This document shows, in pieces, positions 42,820 to 52,038 of a DNA stretch of 64,000 bases. The notes below the pieces were generated by a model, which was not told the DNA's origin, searched no databases, and saw only the letters and a list, made by a program, of their open reading frames with translations. The position numbers were made by a program, and so were the translations under genes. How positions within the stretch are numbered: position 1 is the first letter of the stretch; each line of letters starts with the position of its first letter. The DNA is taken from positions 62,001 to 126,000 of the forward strand of contig NZ_JACLAU010000003.1 of NCBI RefSeq assembly GCF_014230305.1, in the 5' to 3' direction. The DNA is from Novosphingobium aerophilum. GTDB lineage: Bacteria; Pseudomonadota; Alphaproteobacteria; Sphingomonadales; Sphingomonadaceae.

Positions 42820-45612
42820 ATGACCACGCGCATGCTGATCGATGCGCGCCACCAGGAAGAAACCCGGGTGGCGGTGCTGAAGGGCAACCGGATTGAAGAG
42901 TTCGACTTCGAGTCGGCCGAACACAAGCAGATCAAGGGCAATATCTACCTTGCCAAGGTAACCCGGGTCGAACCGTCGCTGCAGGCGGCCTTCGTCGACT
43001 TCGGCGGCAACCGGCACGGGTTCCTCGCGTTCAGCGAAATCCATCCGGACTACTACCAGATCCCCAAGGAGGATCGTGAGCGCCTCCTGGCCGAAGAGGC
43101 CGCCCACGCCGAGGAGGAGGCCGCCCTGCGCGCCGTCGCCGAGGGCGAGGAAGATTTCGTCGGTGACGACGAGCTGGGCGAGAGCCTGGCCGACGACATG
43201 GCCGGAACCGACCACGATCATCACGACGACGATTACGGCGGCGTGACAGAGATCGACACGTCCGAGAAGGACGAGGTCGCCACGATCGAGGACGGCCACG
43301 TCGAAGGCGCCTTCGACCATGACGGCGAGGAAGCCGCCGAGGCCAAGGAACAGCCACGCCGCCGCGGCCGCCGTCGCCAGGGTGGCGATAAGGGCCGGGC
43401 CCACGCCAAGCAGGCCGACGAACTGCGCGACAAGCGCATGGCCCTGCGTCGCCGCTACAAGATCCAGGACGTGATCCACCGGCGCCAGGTGCTGCTGGTC
43501 CAGGTCGTCAAGGAGGAACGCGGCAACAAGGGCGCTGCCCTCACCACCTATCTCTCGCTGGCCGGCCGCTATTGCGTGCTGATGCCCAACTCGAGCCACG
43601 GCGGCGGGATCAGCCGCAAGATCAGCTCGGCCGCCGACCGCAAGCGCCTGAAGTCGATCATCGCCGAGATGGACCTGCCCAAGTCGATGGGCTGCATCGT
43701 CCGCACCGCCGGCCTCCAGCGCACCAAGACCGAGATCAAGCGCGATTTCGACTATCTGGCCCGGCTGTGGGACGGGATCCGCGAAACCACGCTGAAGTCC
43801 AGCGCCCCGGCGATCATCCATTCGGACAGCGACCTGATCAAGCGCGCCATCCGGGACATCTACAACCGCGACATCGAAGAGGTCGTGGTGGAAGGAGAAG
43901 CCGGCTACCGCGCCGCGCGCGATTTCATGAAGCTGCTGATGCCCAGCCACGTGCGCCGGGTGAAGGCCTATGCCGATCCGGTGCCGCTGTTCCAACGCTA
44001 TGGCGCCGAGGACCAGCTCACCGCGATGTACGATCCGGTGGTCCAGCTCAAGAGCGGCGGCTACCTGGTGATCAACCCGACCGAGGCGCTGGTCTCGATC
44101 GACATCAACTCGGGCCGCTCCACCAAGGAGCACGGGATCGAGGCGACCGCGCTCAGCACCAATCTTGAGGCCGCGCGCGAGATTGCCCGCCAGTTGCGCC
44201 TGCGCGACATGGCCGGGCTGGTCGTGATCGACTTCATCGACATGGAATACGGCTCGAACGTCCGCAAGGTCGAGAAGGCCATGAAGGACGCGCTCAAGGA
44301 CGATCGCGCCCGCATCCAGGTCGGTCGCATCTCGGGCTTCGGGCTGATGGAGATGAGCCGCCAGCGCCTGCGCACCGGCGTGCTCGAGGCCACCACCCGC
44401 GCCTGCCCGCACTGCGACGGTTCGGGCCTGGTCCGCACCGCCTCGAGCGCGGGGCTGTCCGCCCTGCGTCTGATCGAGGACGAGGCGGCCAAGGGCAAGG
44501 GTACCGTGATCTCGCTCTATGCCTCGCAGGAAGCGGCGGTCTACGTGCTCAACGCCAAGCGTGCCGACCTGCAGGAGATCGAGCACCGCTATGGCGTGCG
44601 CGTCGAGGTGATCCCCGAGGGCGAGAACGAGGGCGCCAAGATGCGCGTCGCCTCATCCGGCCCGCGCCCGACCGTGCTGCCGCGGTTCGAGCCGATCGTC
44701 GAGCCCGAGGACGACTTCATCGAGGACGAGGATTTCGCCGAGGACGAGGCCGAGGAGGAAGCCCGCGACGAGGGTCGTCGTGGTGATCGCGGCGAGCGTC
44801 GTCCGCGGGACGAAGCCGACGAGGACGGCGAAGGCGGCGGTCGCCGCAAGCGCCGCAAGCGCCGCCGTGGCGGACGCAACCGCAACCGGGGTGAAGGCGA
44901 AGGCGAAGGCACCGAAGGTCGCGAGACCGATGGTGACGAGGATGGCAGCGACGCCGAAGAGACCGAGGGCGGCGCCGAGGCCGGCGAGACCCTGGGCGAG
45001 AACGGCTCCGACAGCGGCGAGGAAGGCCCGCGCAAGCGTCGCCGTCGCGGTCGTCGTCGGCGCGGTGGCCGCAACCGCGAGGGCGGTGAGCAGGCCGAGG
45101 GAGCCGAGGGCGGCGAGGATGAGGGCGATGCGCCCGAGGCCGTGACCGAAGAGGCCCCCGTGGCCGCCGAACCGGTCGAGGCCGAGCCCGCTCCCAAGAA
45201 GCGCGCCAGCCGCAGCCGCAAGAAGGCTGACGCCGAGGCTCCGGCCGAAACGCCGGCCGAGGTGACCGCCGAGGTGGCCGCACCGGCTGCCGAGGACGCC
45301 CCGGCCCAGGAACCCGCGCCGAAGAAGCGCGCGAGCCGCAGCCGCAAGAAGGCCGACGTCGAGGCTCCGGCCGAAACGCCGGCCGAGGCTGCCGAGGCGG
45401 CAGCGCCTGTGGTCGAAGATGCCCCGGCCGAGGAAGCCCCGAAGAAGCGCGCCAGCCGCAGCCGCAAGAAGGCCGACACGGTCGCCGCCGAGTCCCCGGC
45501 CGAGGTGGTGAGCGAAGCCGCCGCACCCGAGACCGAGGCCGCACCGGCCGAGGAGGACAAGCCCGCCGAGCCCCCGCGCCGCGGCTGGTGGCAGCGGACC
45601 TTCGGCGAGTAA
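42820..45612 (+). CDS. rne: Ribonuclease E
   Basis: Degradosome endonuclease of 930 residues that also matures rRNA and tRNA. The S1 RNA-binding domain (AAFVDFGGNRHGFLAFSEIH) is interrupted by an acidic and then basic insert at about residues 85-205, typical of alphaproteobacteria. The catalytic part has GGGISRKI and VSIDINSGRSTKE (metal-binding aspartates), followed by the zinc-link CPHCDGSG. From about residue 620 the protein is a disordered scaffold of alternating acidic and Arg-rich blocks, with three copies of a KKRASRSRKKAD repeat and a terminal RRGWWQRTFGE. ATG at 42820 follows GGAG; a TTG just before is also possible. Confidence 0.96.
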   Translation: MTTRMLIDARHQEETRVAVLKGNRIEEFDFESAEHKQIKGNIYLAKVTRVEPSLQAAFVDFGGNRHGFLAFSEIHPDYYQIPKEDRERLLAEEAAHAEEEAALRAVAEGEEDFVGDDELGESLADDMAGTDHDHHDDDYGGVTEIDTSEKDEVATIEDGHVEGAFDHDGEEAAEAKEQPRRRGRRRQGGDKGRAHAKQADELRDKRMALRRRYKIQDVIHRRQVLLVQVVKEERGNKGAALTTYLSLAGRYCVLMPNSSHGGGISRKISSAADRKRLKSIIAEMDLPKSMGCIVRTAGLQRTKTEIKRDFDYLARLWDGIRETTLKSSAPAIIHSDSDLIKRAIRDIYNRDIEEVVVEGEAGYRAARDFMKLLMPSHVRRVKAYADPVPLFQRYGAEDQLTAMYDPVVQLKSGGYLVINPTEALVSIDINSGRSTKEHGIEATALSTNLEAAREIARQLRLRDMAGLVVIDFIDMEYGSNVRKVEKAMKDALKDDRARIQVGRISGFGLMEMSRQRLRTGVLEATTRACPHCDGSGLVRTASSAGLSALRLIEDEAAKGKGTVISLYASQEAAVYVLNAKRADLQEIEHRYGVRVEVIPEGENEGAKMRVASSGPRPTVLPRFEPIVEPEDDFIEDEDFAEDEAEEEARDEGRRGDRGERRPRDEADEDGEGGGRRKRRKRRRGGRNRNRGEGEGEGTEGRETDGDEDGSDAEETEGGAEAGETLGENGSDSGEEGPRKRRRRGRRRRGGRNREGGEQAEGAEGGEDEGDAPEAVTEEAPVAAEPVEAEPAPKKRASRSRKKADAEAPAETPAEVTAEVAAPAAEDAPAQEPAPKKRASRSRKKADVEAPAETPAEAAEAAAPVVEDAPAEEAPKKRASRSRKKADTVAAESPAEVVSEAAAPETEAAPAEEDKPAEPPRRGWWQRTFGE
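45180..45480 (+). repeat. Three tandem Lys/Arg-rich repeats in the rne C-terminus
   Basis: A PKKRASRSRKKAD core recurs three times at about 120-base spacing, each followed by an Ala/Glu/Pro spacer (EAPAETPAE). This is coding repeat within the RNase E scaffold and may bind RNA. Confidence 0.85.
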
Positions 45613-45636
45613 ACCGCAAGCTCAGCAACGCACAAG

Positions 45637-45667
45637 GCGGCGCGGAACCCCGGTTCCGCGCCGCTTT
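45637..45667 (+). terminator. Rho-independent terminator after rne
   Basis: A 13-bp perfect stem (45637-45649 with 45652-45664) with a tight loop and TTT starts 24 bases after the rne stop. Confidence 0.85.
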
Positions 45668-45747
45668 GTCATTCCGGGTCAGCCGCGCCACCGCCTGCTC
45701 CCACAATCGTCCGGGATCGCGGGTCCGGCTGGGCTTCATTCCCCGCG

Positions 45748-45882
45748 CCCGCTCAGCCTGAGCTTGTCGAAGGCCACGCGCCGACATCACCCCACACTCG
45801 GGCGCAGCAATCGCTGAGCGCTGCACTCGGGAACCAAGCCCGTCGTCCTGCGTGGGCTTCGACAAGCACAGCCTGAGCGGGT
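45748..45882. repeat. Inverted intergenic repeat, family B (second copy)
   Basis: CCCGCTCAGCCTGAGCTTGT (45748-45767, then CGAAGGC) faces a near-complement at 45855-45881 across an unrelated 79-base centre. The arms match those at 25831-25925. Confidence 0.9.
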
Positions 45883-46005
45883 CCGGAGTGCAAGGTGGCT
45901 CACCAGAACCGCCCTCCGCCCCCCTATGCGCAGTCCAACGTATATCCCCGGCCCGCCGCTCCATGCTCTCTCTGCTGGTCTTTACCCGACTCCCGCGGAG
46001 TGCCC

Positions 46006-46641
46006 ATGGATCAGCACGTACCCTCCCGCCGCCAGTTCCTGACCGCCGTCGGCAACCTGGCCAGTGCCAGTTGGGTCGCGCTCAATTGGCCGTCGATCGC
46101 GGCGGCGGCCGAGCCGATGCAGCATGGCCACCATGCCATGGCAATGGGCGATGAGGCTCCGCCGACGGCGATCACCACGCTGGCTCCGTCCGAGGCCGCC
46201 GATGTGGAGGCCATCGCCGGGCTGATCGTGCCCAGTGGCAAGACCCCGGGCGCGCGGGAAGTCGGGGCCCTGCTGTTCATCGACAATGCCCTGGGCAGCT
46301 TCTTCAAGGACCAGTTGGCCTCCTTCCGCAAGGGCCTGGGCGAATTCCAGGCCGGTTTTGCCCAGCAGCCCGGCGTCACCACGCCCTTCGCCAGGGCCCC
46401 CGAAGCCCAACAGACCGCCTGGCTGGCCCAGGTGGATAAGACCCCGTTCTTCCTTGCCGTGCGCCGCCTCACCGTGCTCGGCCTGCTCGCCTTGCCCAAG
46501 TACGGCGGCAACAAGAACAACATGGGCTGGACCCTGATCGGGGTGGAGGACAACCACTACTGGGAACCGCCGTTTGGCTACTACGACCGCGATTATCCCG
46601 GTTTCCAGCCCTATCCCGGCACCAAGCCCTACACCGCCTGA
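46006..46641 (+). CDS. Gluconate 2-dehydrogenase subunit 3 family protein
   Basis: Small subunit (211 residues) of a membrane-bound GMC-type dehydrogenase. It has a twin-arginine signal (SRRQFLTAVGNLASASWVAL), so it is exported folded, probably carrying the large subunit along. The body matches the gluconate dehydrogenase gamma-like family (DVEAIAGLIVPSGKTPGARE, then NNMGWTLIGVEDNHYWEPPF). ATG at 46006 has GGAG upstream and opens the Tat signal. The large subunit gene follows after 11 bases. Confidence 0.92.
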   Translation: MDQHVPSRRQFLTAVGNLASASWVALNWPSIAAAAEPMQHGHHAMAMGDEAPPTAITTLAPSEAADVEAIAGLIVPSGKTPGAREVGALLFIDNALGSFFKDQLASFRKGLGEFQAGFAQQPGVTTPFARAPEAQQTAWLAQVDKTPFFLAVRRLTVLGLLALPKYGGNKNNMGWTLIGVEDNHYWEPPFGYYDRDYPGFQPYPGTKPYTA

Positions 46642-46652
46642 CGGAGCCGATC

Positions 46653-48299
46653 ATGCCCAAGACATTCAAGACCAGCGAGATCGTCGACTTCGTGGTGGTC
46701 GGCTCCGGCGCCTCGGGCGGGATCATGGCGCGCGAACTGGCGCTGGCCGGCCATTCCGTGGTGGTGATGGAACAGGGCCCGCGCATGGCGGCCTACGAGT
46801 TCGAGCACGACGAGCTCAAGTACCGCAACCTGTCGGGCATCACCAACAATCCGGCGACCAACCCGCAAACCTTCCGCAGCGATGCCACGCAGACCGCCAA
46901 GCAGATGAACGGGCGCAACCCGCTGACCTATGCCCGGGTGGTCGGCGGCAGCAGCGCGCACTTCAACGCCAATTTCTGGCGCCTGCACGAGATCGACTTC
47001 ATCGAGGGCAGCAAGTGGGGCCCGATCGAGGGTGCCAGCCTGGTCGACTGGCCGATTACCTATGCCGAACTGGAACCCTATTACACCAAGGTGGAATGGG
47101 AGGTCGGCGTGTCGGGCCTGGCCGGGGCCAGCCCGTTCGATCCGTGGCGGTCGAAGCCCTACCCGATGCCGCCGCTGCCGGTGAAAAGCTCGGGCGTGCT
47201 GTTCGAACGCGGCGCGCGCAAGCTGGGGCTGCACCCCTTCCCCTCGCCGATGGCGATCAACTCGATCGACTACAAGGGCCGCCCGCCCTGCGCCCAGTGC
47301 GGCCTGTGCGGCGGCTTCGCCTGCGAGGTCATGGCCAAGTCGTCCTCGGTCTGGACGATGATCCCCGAGGCCGAGGCCACCGGCAACTGCGAAGTCCGCT
47401 CCGAAAGCTATGTCTTCCGCATCGGCATGAGCGCCGCCGGGCGCGCGACTGGGGTGCACTATTTCGACAAGAACAAGGTCGAACAGTTCCAGAAGGCCAA
47501 GGCCGTGGTGGTCTGTGCCAATGGCGCCGAGACGCCCAAGCTGCTGCTCAATTCGGCCACCAACAGCCAGCCGGAAGGGCTGGCCAACTCCAGCGGCAAG
47601 GTCGGTCGCTATCTGATGTTCAACAAGGGCGGCGGGGCCATGGCCCGGTTCGAGCACCCGCTGAACGAGTACAAGGGCGCCAACGTCACCCGCATCCTCC
47701 ACGATTTCTATGACAGCGATCCCAAGCGCGGATTCTATGGCGGCGGCGGGTTCGACGCGCGCTCGGGCGGGCCGCTGACCTGGGGCCAATCGGTCCCGCC
47801 CGGCACGCCCTCATGGGGCCAGGGGTTCAAGGACTATCTCGAATCCTACACCTACTGGATGAACTGCTCCGGCCACGGCACCTCGCTGGCGCAGGAGACC
47901 AACCGGGTCGACATCGATCCCGAGCTCAAGGACGCCTGGGGCGTGCCCGCCATCCGCGTGACCTACAAGGACCATCCGGACGACATCAAGCACGCCAAGT
48001 GGCAGGTCGAGCGCGCCGTGGAAATCATGGATGCGGCGGGAGCCAGCCAGATCGTGCCGGGCGAGGTCGGCGCGGCCAGCGGTGGTGTCCACCTGCTCGG
48101 CACCTGCCGGATGGGCAACGATCCCGCCACCTCGGTGATCGACAAGTACCATCGCACCCACGATGTGAAGAACCTGTTCCTGTGCGACGGATCAAGCATG
48201 GTCACGTCGGGGCGTGGCCAGCCGACCCTGACGATCGAGGCCCTGGCCTTCCGTGCGGCAGATCACATCAACCGCTTCGCCAAGGCGAACGCGATCTGA
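46653..48299 (+). CDS. GMC-family oxidoreductase (gluconate 2-dehydrogenase-like large subunit)
   Basis: FAD-dependent dehydrogenase of 548 residues. The dinucleotide site VVVGSGASGGIMARELALAG is near the N-terminus and a second GMC signature, ANGAETPKLLLNSAT, lies in the middle. The catalytic region has NCSGHGTS and a C-terminal GRGQPTLTIEALAFRAADHI. It has no signal of its own and probably leaves the cell with the Tat-carrying small subunit. The sugar or polyol substrate is not evident. The cytochrome c subunit normally found next to such pairs is absent here. Confidence 0.9.
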   Translation: MPKTFKTSEIVDFVVVGSGASGGIMARELALAGHSVVVMEQGPRMAAYEFEHDELKYRNLSGITNNPATNPQTFRSDATQTAKQMNGRNPLTYARVVGGSSAHFNANFWRLHEIDFIEGSKWGPIEGASLVDWPITYAELEPYYTKVEWEVGVSGLAGASPFDPWRSKPYPMPPLPVKSSGVLFERGARKLGLHPFPSPMAINSIDYKGRPPCAQCGLCGGFACEVMAKSSSVWTMIPEAEATGNCEVRSESYVFRIGMSAAGRATGVHYFDKNKVEQFQKAKAVVVCANGAETPKLLLNSATNSQPEGLANSSGKVGRYLMFNKGGGAMARFEHPLNEYKGANVTRILHDFYDSDPKRGFYGGGGFDARSGGPLTWGQSVPPGTPSWGQGFKDYLESYTYWMNCSGHGTSLAQETNRVDIDPELKDAWGVPAIRVTYKDHPDDIKHAKWQVERAVEIMDAAGASQIVPGEVGAASGGVHLLGTCRMGNDPATSVIDKYHRTHDVKNLFLCDGSSMVTSGRGQPTLTIEALAFRAADHINRFAKANAI

Positions 48300-48308
48300 C
48301 GGGGCACC

Positions 48309-48326
48309 GGCCGGAAGGGTCCGGCC
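48309..48326. terminator. Short hairpin between convergent genes
   Basis: A 7-bp GGCCGGA/TCCGGCC stem with a 4-base loop sits between the GMC stop (48299) and the SDR stop (48331). No T run. Confidence 0.4.
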
Positions 48327-48330
48327 TGGC

Positions 48331-49086
48331 CTAAGGTTCGATCCTCGCCCCGTCCCAGGCGAAGCAGCCGCCGCTGTCTGCCGGGGCGAGGCCATCGATG
48401 ACCCGCAACAGGTGGGCCGCCGACACCGCGGGGGTGAACAACCGGTCCTGCGGCACGCCTTTCTGGAACGGCTCGGACAAGCCCGTGTCGACCGTGCCCG
48501 GATGCAGGCCCACGCAGATCGCCTGGCGATGGGTGCGCGACAGCTCGATGGCGAAATTGCGGATCAGCATGTTGAGCGCGGCCTTGCTGGCGCGATAGGC
48601 GTGCCATCCACCCAGGCGATTGTCGCCGATCGAACCCACCCGCGCGGACAGGGCCGCGAACACCGCCCGGCGATCACGCGGGAACAGCGGCAGCACGTGC
48701 TTGGCGATCAGGGCCGGACCGATCGTGTTGAGCGCGAAGGCCTGGGCCATGGCCGCGGGATCGATCTGCCGCAGGCTCTTTTCCGGGCCCGTTCCGTCCG
48801 GCAGGGTGAGCACGCCGGTGGCGACCACGCACAGGTCGATCGGCGACCCGATCCTTGCCACAGCCGCGGCAATCGACGCCTCGTCGGTCAGGTCGAACGC
48901 GATGGGCTCGACCGTGGGGTGATCGATCGCGGGATGATCGATCGAGGGGGAGGCCGCCGGGCTCCGGCTCAGGGCGTAGACCTTGTCGATATCATTGCTT
49001 GATATCAGAGCCTGGACCAGAGCCGCGCCGATGCCACCACTCGCCCCGAACACGGCAGCCCGGCGGAGGCTCGTCGAGGTGGTCAT
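48331..49086 (-). CDS. Short-chain dehydrogenase/reductase
   Basis: Rossmann-fold oxidoreductase of 251 residues. The cofactor loop is GASGGIGAALVQAL, the Asn region is LNTIGP, and the active-site pair is Tyr-x3-Lys in WHAYRASKAALNML, with a Ser in LSARVG. C-factor-like SDRs have this layout. A segment with IDHPAIDHPTV shows a small tandem duplication. I chose the ATG at 49086, which has AAGGAG at proper spacing; the upstream GTG overlaps that ribosome site. Confidence 0.92.
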   Translation of the reverse strand: MTTSTSLRRAAVFGASGGIGAALVQALISSNDIDKVYALSRSPAASPSIDHPAIDHPTVEPIAFDLTDEASIAAAVARIGSPIDLCVVATGVLTLPDGTGPEKSLRQIDPAAMAQAFALNTIGPALIAKHVLPLFPRDRRAVFAALSARVGSIGDNRLGGWHAYRASKAALNMLIRNFAIELSRTHRQAICVGLHPGTVDTGLSEPFQKGVPQDRLFTPAVSAAHLLRVIDGLAPADSGGCFAWDGARIEP

Positions 49087-49419
49087 CCTTGTCACTCCTT
49101 CGCTGTCCTACCCTGGCGGGTTGCGTCACAATAGGCGGATGGATGACCGCCCCCCCCCGCCTTATTCGCCGCCCTCTTCGCCGCCATTCCTCACGTCCGG
49201 ATTGGGCTGCTAATATCCTGCGATCTCATCGGCCTGACCCGTTCGCGCGGTGATTGCCCTGGACCGTGTCAACCGTGTCAACCGGATGCCCCCGGGACAA
49301 CCCCGCCTAAGGGGCGAGAGGGATCACCTCGACGATCGGACAGGCTTGCCCTCGCGGCTCGAATCGCTAGAGAGACCTCCACCAGCGGTGTTGCGCCGCA
49401 GCAGTGACGGACTTGGCAG
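49087..49419. other. Divergent gene-free stretch between the SDR gene and sdhB
   Basis: No gene seen. It holds a run of nine C (49150-49158), a direct repeat GTGTCAACC at about 49265-49285, and a -10-like CTAAGG at about 49308. Both flanking promoters must lie here. sdhC, sdhD and sdhA are not in it or next to it. Confidence 0.5.
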
Positions 49420-50202
49420 ATGGCAACTTTCACCCTTCCCAAGAACAGCAAGATCACCGGCAAGGGCCGGGTTCACAAGGCCGAAGGGGCCACCCGGATC
49501 AAGACCTTCACCGTCTATCGCTACGATCCCGACACGGGCGAGAATCCGCGCTACGACAAGTTCGAGATCGATCTCGACAACTGCGGGCCGATGGTTCTCG
49601 ACGCGATCATCAAGATCAAGAACGAGATTGACCCCACGCTGACCTTCCGCCGCTCGTGCCGCGAGGGGATCTGCGGGTCCTGCGCGATGAACATGAACGG
49701 GCGCAATGGCCTGGCCTGCACCACCGCGATCGAGGACCTCAAGGGCGATATCCGCATCACCCCGCTGCCGCACATGGAAGTGATCAAGGACCTGGTTCCC
49801 GATTTCACCCACTTCTACGCGCAGTACGCCTCGATCCGTCCCTGGCTGCAGACGGTCAGCACCACGCCCTCGGGCAAGGAGCGGCTGCAGTCGCCCGAAC
49901 AGCGCGAGAAGCTGGACGGTCTCTACGAGTGCATCCTCTGCGCCTGCTGCTCCACCTCGTGCCCCAGCTACTGGTGGAATTCGGACAAGTTCCTGGGTCC
50001 GGCGATCCTGCTCCAGGCCTATCGCTGGCTGGCCGACAGCCGCGACGAGATGACCGGCGAGCGGCTCGACGAGCTGGAAGACCCCTTCCGGCTCTATCGC
50101 TGCCACACGATCATGAACTGCGCCAACGTCTGCCCCAAGGGTCTGTCGCCGGCGCGGGCGATTGCCGAAATCAAGAAGATGCAGGCCGAACGTCACATCT
50201 GA
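49420..50202 (+). CDS. sdhB: Succinate dehydrogenase iron-sulfur subunit
   Basis: Electron-transfer subunit of complex II (260 residues). It carries the 2Fe-2S ligands [21 protein letters not shown] (slightly split in the text to show its Cys pattern), the 4Fe-4S motif [12 protein letters not shown] and the 3Fe-4S motif [17 protein letters not shown]. Length and content are normal. The other three subunits are not adjacent: an unrelated SDR gene lies upstream on the other strand. It is followed after one base by a thioesterase gene. Confidence 0.97.
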   Translation: MATFTLPKNSKITGKGRVHKAEGATRIKTFTVYRYDPDTGENPRYDKFEIDLDNCGPMVLDAIIKIKNEIDPTLTFRRSCREGICGSCAMNMNGRNGLACTTAIEDLKGDIRITPLPHMEVIKDLVPDFTHFYAQYASIRPWLQTVSTTPSGKERLQSPEQREKLDGLYECILCACCSTSCPSYWWNSDKFLGPAILLQAYRWLADSRDEMTGERLDELEDPFRLYRCHTIMNCANVCPKGLSPARAIAEIKKMQAERHI

Positions 50203-50203
50203 C

Positions 50204-50668
50204 GTGACGGGGTCCAGTACCGGCCGGTTCACGCTTGCCCCCAGCCCCGTCCACAAGGGCTGGCACGATTTCCATGCGCCGGGCGAAGCGGCCTACAACC
50301 GCGCCGTGCTGGGACCCACGCGGCTGCGCGGTGAAGGCCCTGCCACCGTGCGGGTGCGGATCGAGCCCGGACCCCAGCTCGCCAATTCGAGCGGGGTGGT
50401 CCACGGCGGGGCGCTGCTCGGCCTGATCGATCTAAGCCTGTTCGGCGCGCTGATGCTGTTGACCGGTCGCGATCCGACCGACGCGATCACGCTGGACCTG
50501 ACCAACCAGTTCATCGCGCCGGGCGCCATGGACCGCCCGATCGACGCCGTGGTCGAACGGCTGCGCGAAACCGGACGGCTGGTCTTCCTGCGCGGCGTGG
50601 TCGAGCAGGAGGACACGCTGGTCTGCGCGTTCCAGGCGACGGTGCGCAAGCTGGGCCCCTCGGCATGA
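50204..50668 (+). CDS. PaaI-family thioesterase (hotdog fold)
   Basis: Acyl-CoA thioesterase-like protein of 154 residues. The hotdog helix is in NSSGVVHGGALLGLIDLSLFGAL, with the HGG and Asp that mark PaaI-type enzymes, and TLDLTNQFIAPGA follows. The GTG at 50204 starts one base after the sdhB stop, while the longer frame reads back into sdhB. The stop overlaps zapE as ATGA. Substrate unknown. Confidence 0.88.
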   Translation: MTGSSTGRFTLAPSPVHKGWHDFHAPGEAAYNRAVLGPTRLRGEGPATVRVRIEPGPQLANSSGVVHGGALLGLIDLSLFGALMLLTGRDPTDAITLDLTNQFIAPGAMDRPIDAVVERLRETGRLVFLRGVVEQEDTLVCAFQATVRKLGPSA

Positions 50669-51807
50669 GCGGTCTGCTCGACCGCTATCACGCGCTCGTC
50701 GCCGCGGGCGAACTTCGCCCCGATGCCGAGCAGGCTGCAGCCGCAGCGCGCCTGGCCGTGTTGCAGGACGAGTTCGAAAGCAGCAGCGCCCAGCCGCAGA
50801 CGGTCGGACTGCTCGGCCGCTTGCTCGGGCGCAAGCCCTCGCCTCCGCCGCGCGGGATCTACCTGTGGGGCGGGGTGGGCCGCGGCAAGTCGATGCTGAT
50901 GGACCTGTTCCACGCCACCCTGGACATTCCCGAAAAGCGCCGCGTCCACTTCCACGCCTTCATGCTCGAGGTGCACGCGCTGCTCCGCGAGGAGCGCAAG
51001 AAGGAAAGTGGCGATCCGATCCCGCCCGTCGCCGCCGCCCTCGCCCGCGACCTCAAGGTCCTGGCCTTCGACGAGATGGTGGTGAACAACAGTGCCGACG
51101 CGATGATCATGAGCCGCCTGTTCACCGCGTTGATCCAGACCGAGGGGGTCACGATCGTGACGACCTCCAACCGGCGGCCGGGCGAGCTTTACAAGGATGG
51201 GCTCAACCGCGAGCACTTCCTGCCGTTTATCGACCTGATCGAGCGCGAGCTGGACGTGCTGCCGCTCAACGGCCCCACCGACTATCGGCTGGACCGGCTC
51301 GGCGGGATCGAGACCTGGCACGCACCGGTCGGCCCCGAGGCAACCGCCCAGGCCCGCGAGGCCTTCTTCCGCCTGACCGACTACCCGCCCGAGGACAGCG
51401 CCAACGTCCCCTCGGCGGAGCTCGACGTGGGCGGCGGACGCAGCCTGTTCGTGCCCAAGAGCCTGAAGGGCGTGGCGGTCTTCAGTTTCAAGCGGCTCTG
51501 CGGGGAAGCCCGGGGCGCGAGCGACTATCTGACGGTCGCGCGGACCTATCACACGGTGATCGTGGTCGGCATTCCGCAGCTCGGTGCCGAGCTGCGCAAC
51601 GAAACCGCCCGGTTCGTTACCCTGATCGATGCGCTGTACGAGAACCGGGTCAAGCTGATCGCCACCGCCGCGACCCGACCCGAGCAACTCTACGCCTCGG
51701 CAGGCGGAGGGGACGACAACGGCCGGTTCGAATTCGACCGCACGGTCAGCCGCCTGATGGAAATGCAGAGCGAAGCCTACATGGCGCTCGGCCATGGCGA
51801 GGACTGA
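50665..51807 (+). CDS. zapE: Cell division protein ZapE (AFG1-like ATPase)
   Basis: AAA+ ATPase of 380 residues related to mitochondrial AFG1/LACE1. It has Walker A in YLWGGVGRGKSMLMDLF, Walker B in VLAFDEMVV, and sensor elements at VTTSNRRPGELYKDGLNREH. ZapE destabilises or remodels the Z ring in E. coli. The ATG overlaps the thioesterase stop, forming a three-gene unit with sdhB, which ends at the terminator near 51900. Confidence 0.94.
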   Translation: MSGLLDRYHALVAAGELRPDAEQAAAAARLAVLQDEFESSSAQPQTVGLLGRLLGRKPSPPPRGIYLWGGVGRGKSMLMDLFHATLDIPEKRRVHFHAFMLEVHALLREERKKESGDPIPPVAAALARDLKVLAFDEMVVNNSADAMIMSRLFTALIQTEGVTIVTTSNRRPGELYKDGLNREHFLPFIDLIERELDVLPLNGPTDYRLDRLGGIETWHAPVGPEATAQAREAFFRLTDYPPEDSANVPSAELDVGGGRSLFVPKSLKGVAVFSFKRLCGEARGASDYLTVARTYHTVIVVGIPQLGAELRNETARFVTLIDALYENRVKLIATAATRPEQLYASAGGGDDNGRFEFDRTVSRLMEMQSEAYMALGHGED

Positions 51808-51895
51808 GGCGAGGACTGATTCGCGCAGCGCGGGCTAAAGGCAGACGCTGTTGCCAGCCAACTGGCCTTCCGCCCCGCGCCATTCCCGAAGCCCA

Positions 51896-51926
51896 GAAAA
51901 AATCACCCCGTACTAGCCGGGGTGAT
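51896..51926. terminator. Bidirectional terminator between zapE and the EAL transcript
   Basis: A perfect 9-bp stem (ATCACCCCG and complement, 51902-51910 with 51918-51926) and a 7-base loop. On the minus strand it is followed by a run of six T, a canonical end for a transcript arriving from the EAL gene. On the plus strand the T run is weaker. Confidence 0.88.
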
Positions 51927-52038
51927 CTTGTTTGCAAGCCATCGAGCGTGCCTGGTTAGGCTGCCTTCCGGCGAATCGCCGGTTTTCGGTGCCCGTGATT
52001 TCCGATTGCCGTTTGAGAGACTCTCTAAACAGCGGAAA

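Larger units (their letters stand above)
45613..46005. other. Gene-free stretch between rne and the dehydrogenase genes
   Basis: It contains the rne terminator (45637-45667), a family B inverted repeat (45748-45882) and about 120 bases upstream of the small dehydrogenase subunit. No other feature seen. Confidence 0.7.

Noticed and set aside
42580-42896. Plus-strand frame in the rne leader starting with an ATG at about 42580
   Set aside because: It overlaps the rne start in another frame, has no ribosome site and has Arg/Pro-rich shadow composition.
42781-44586. 601-codon minus-strand frame over rne
   Set aside because: Antisense to the catalytic part of RNase E; the His/Asp/Gly pattern is a mirror of the acidic insert.
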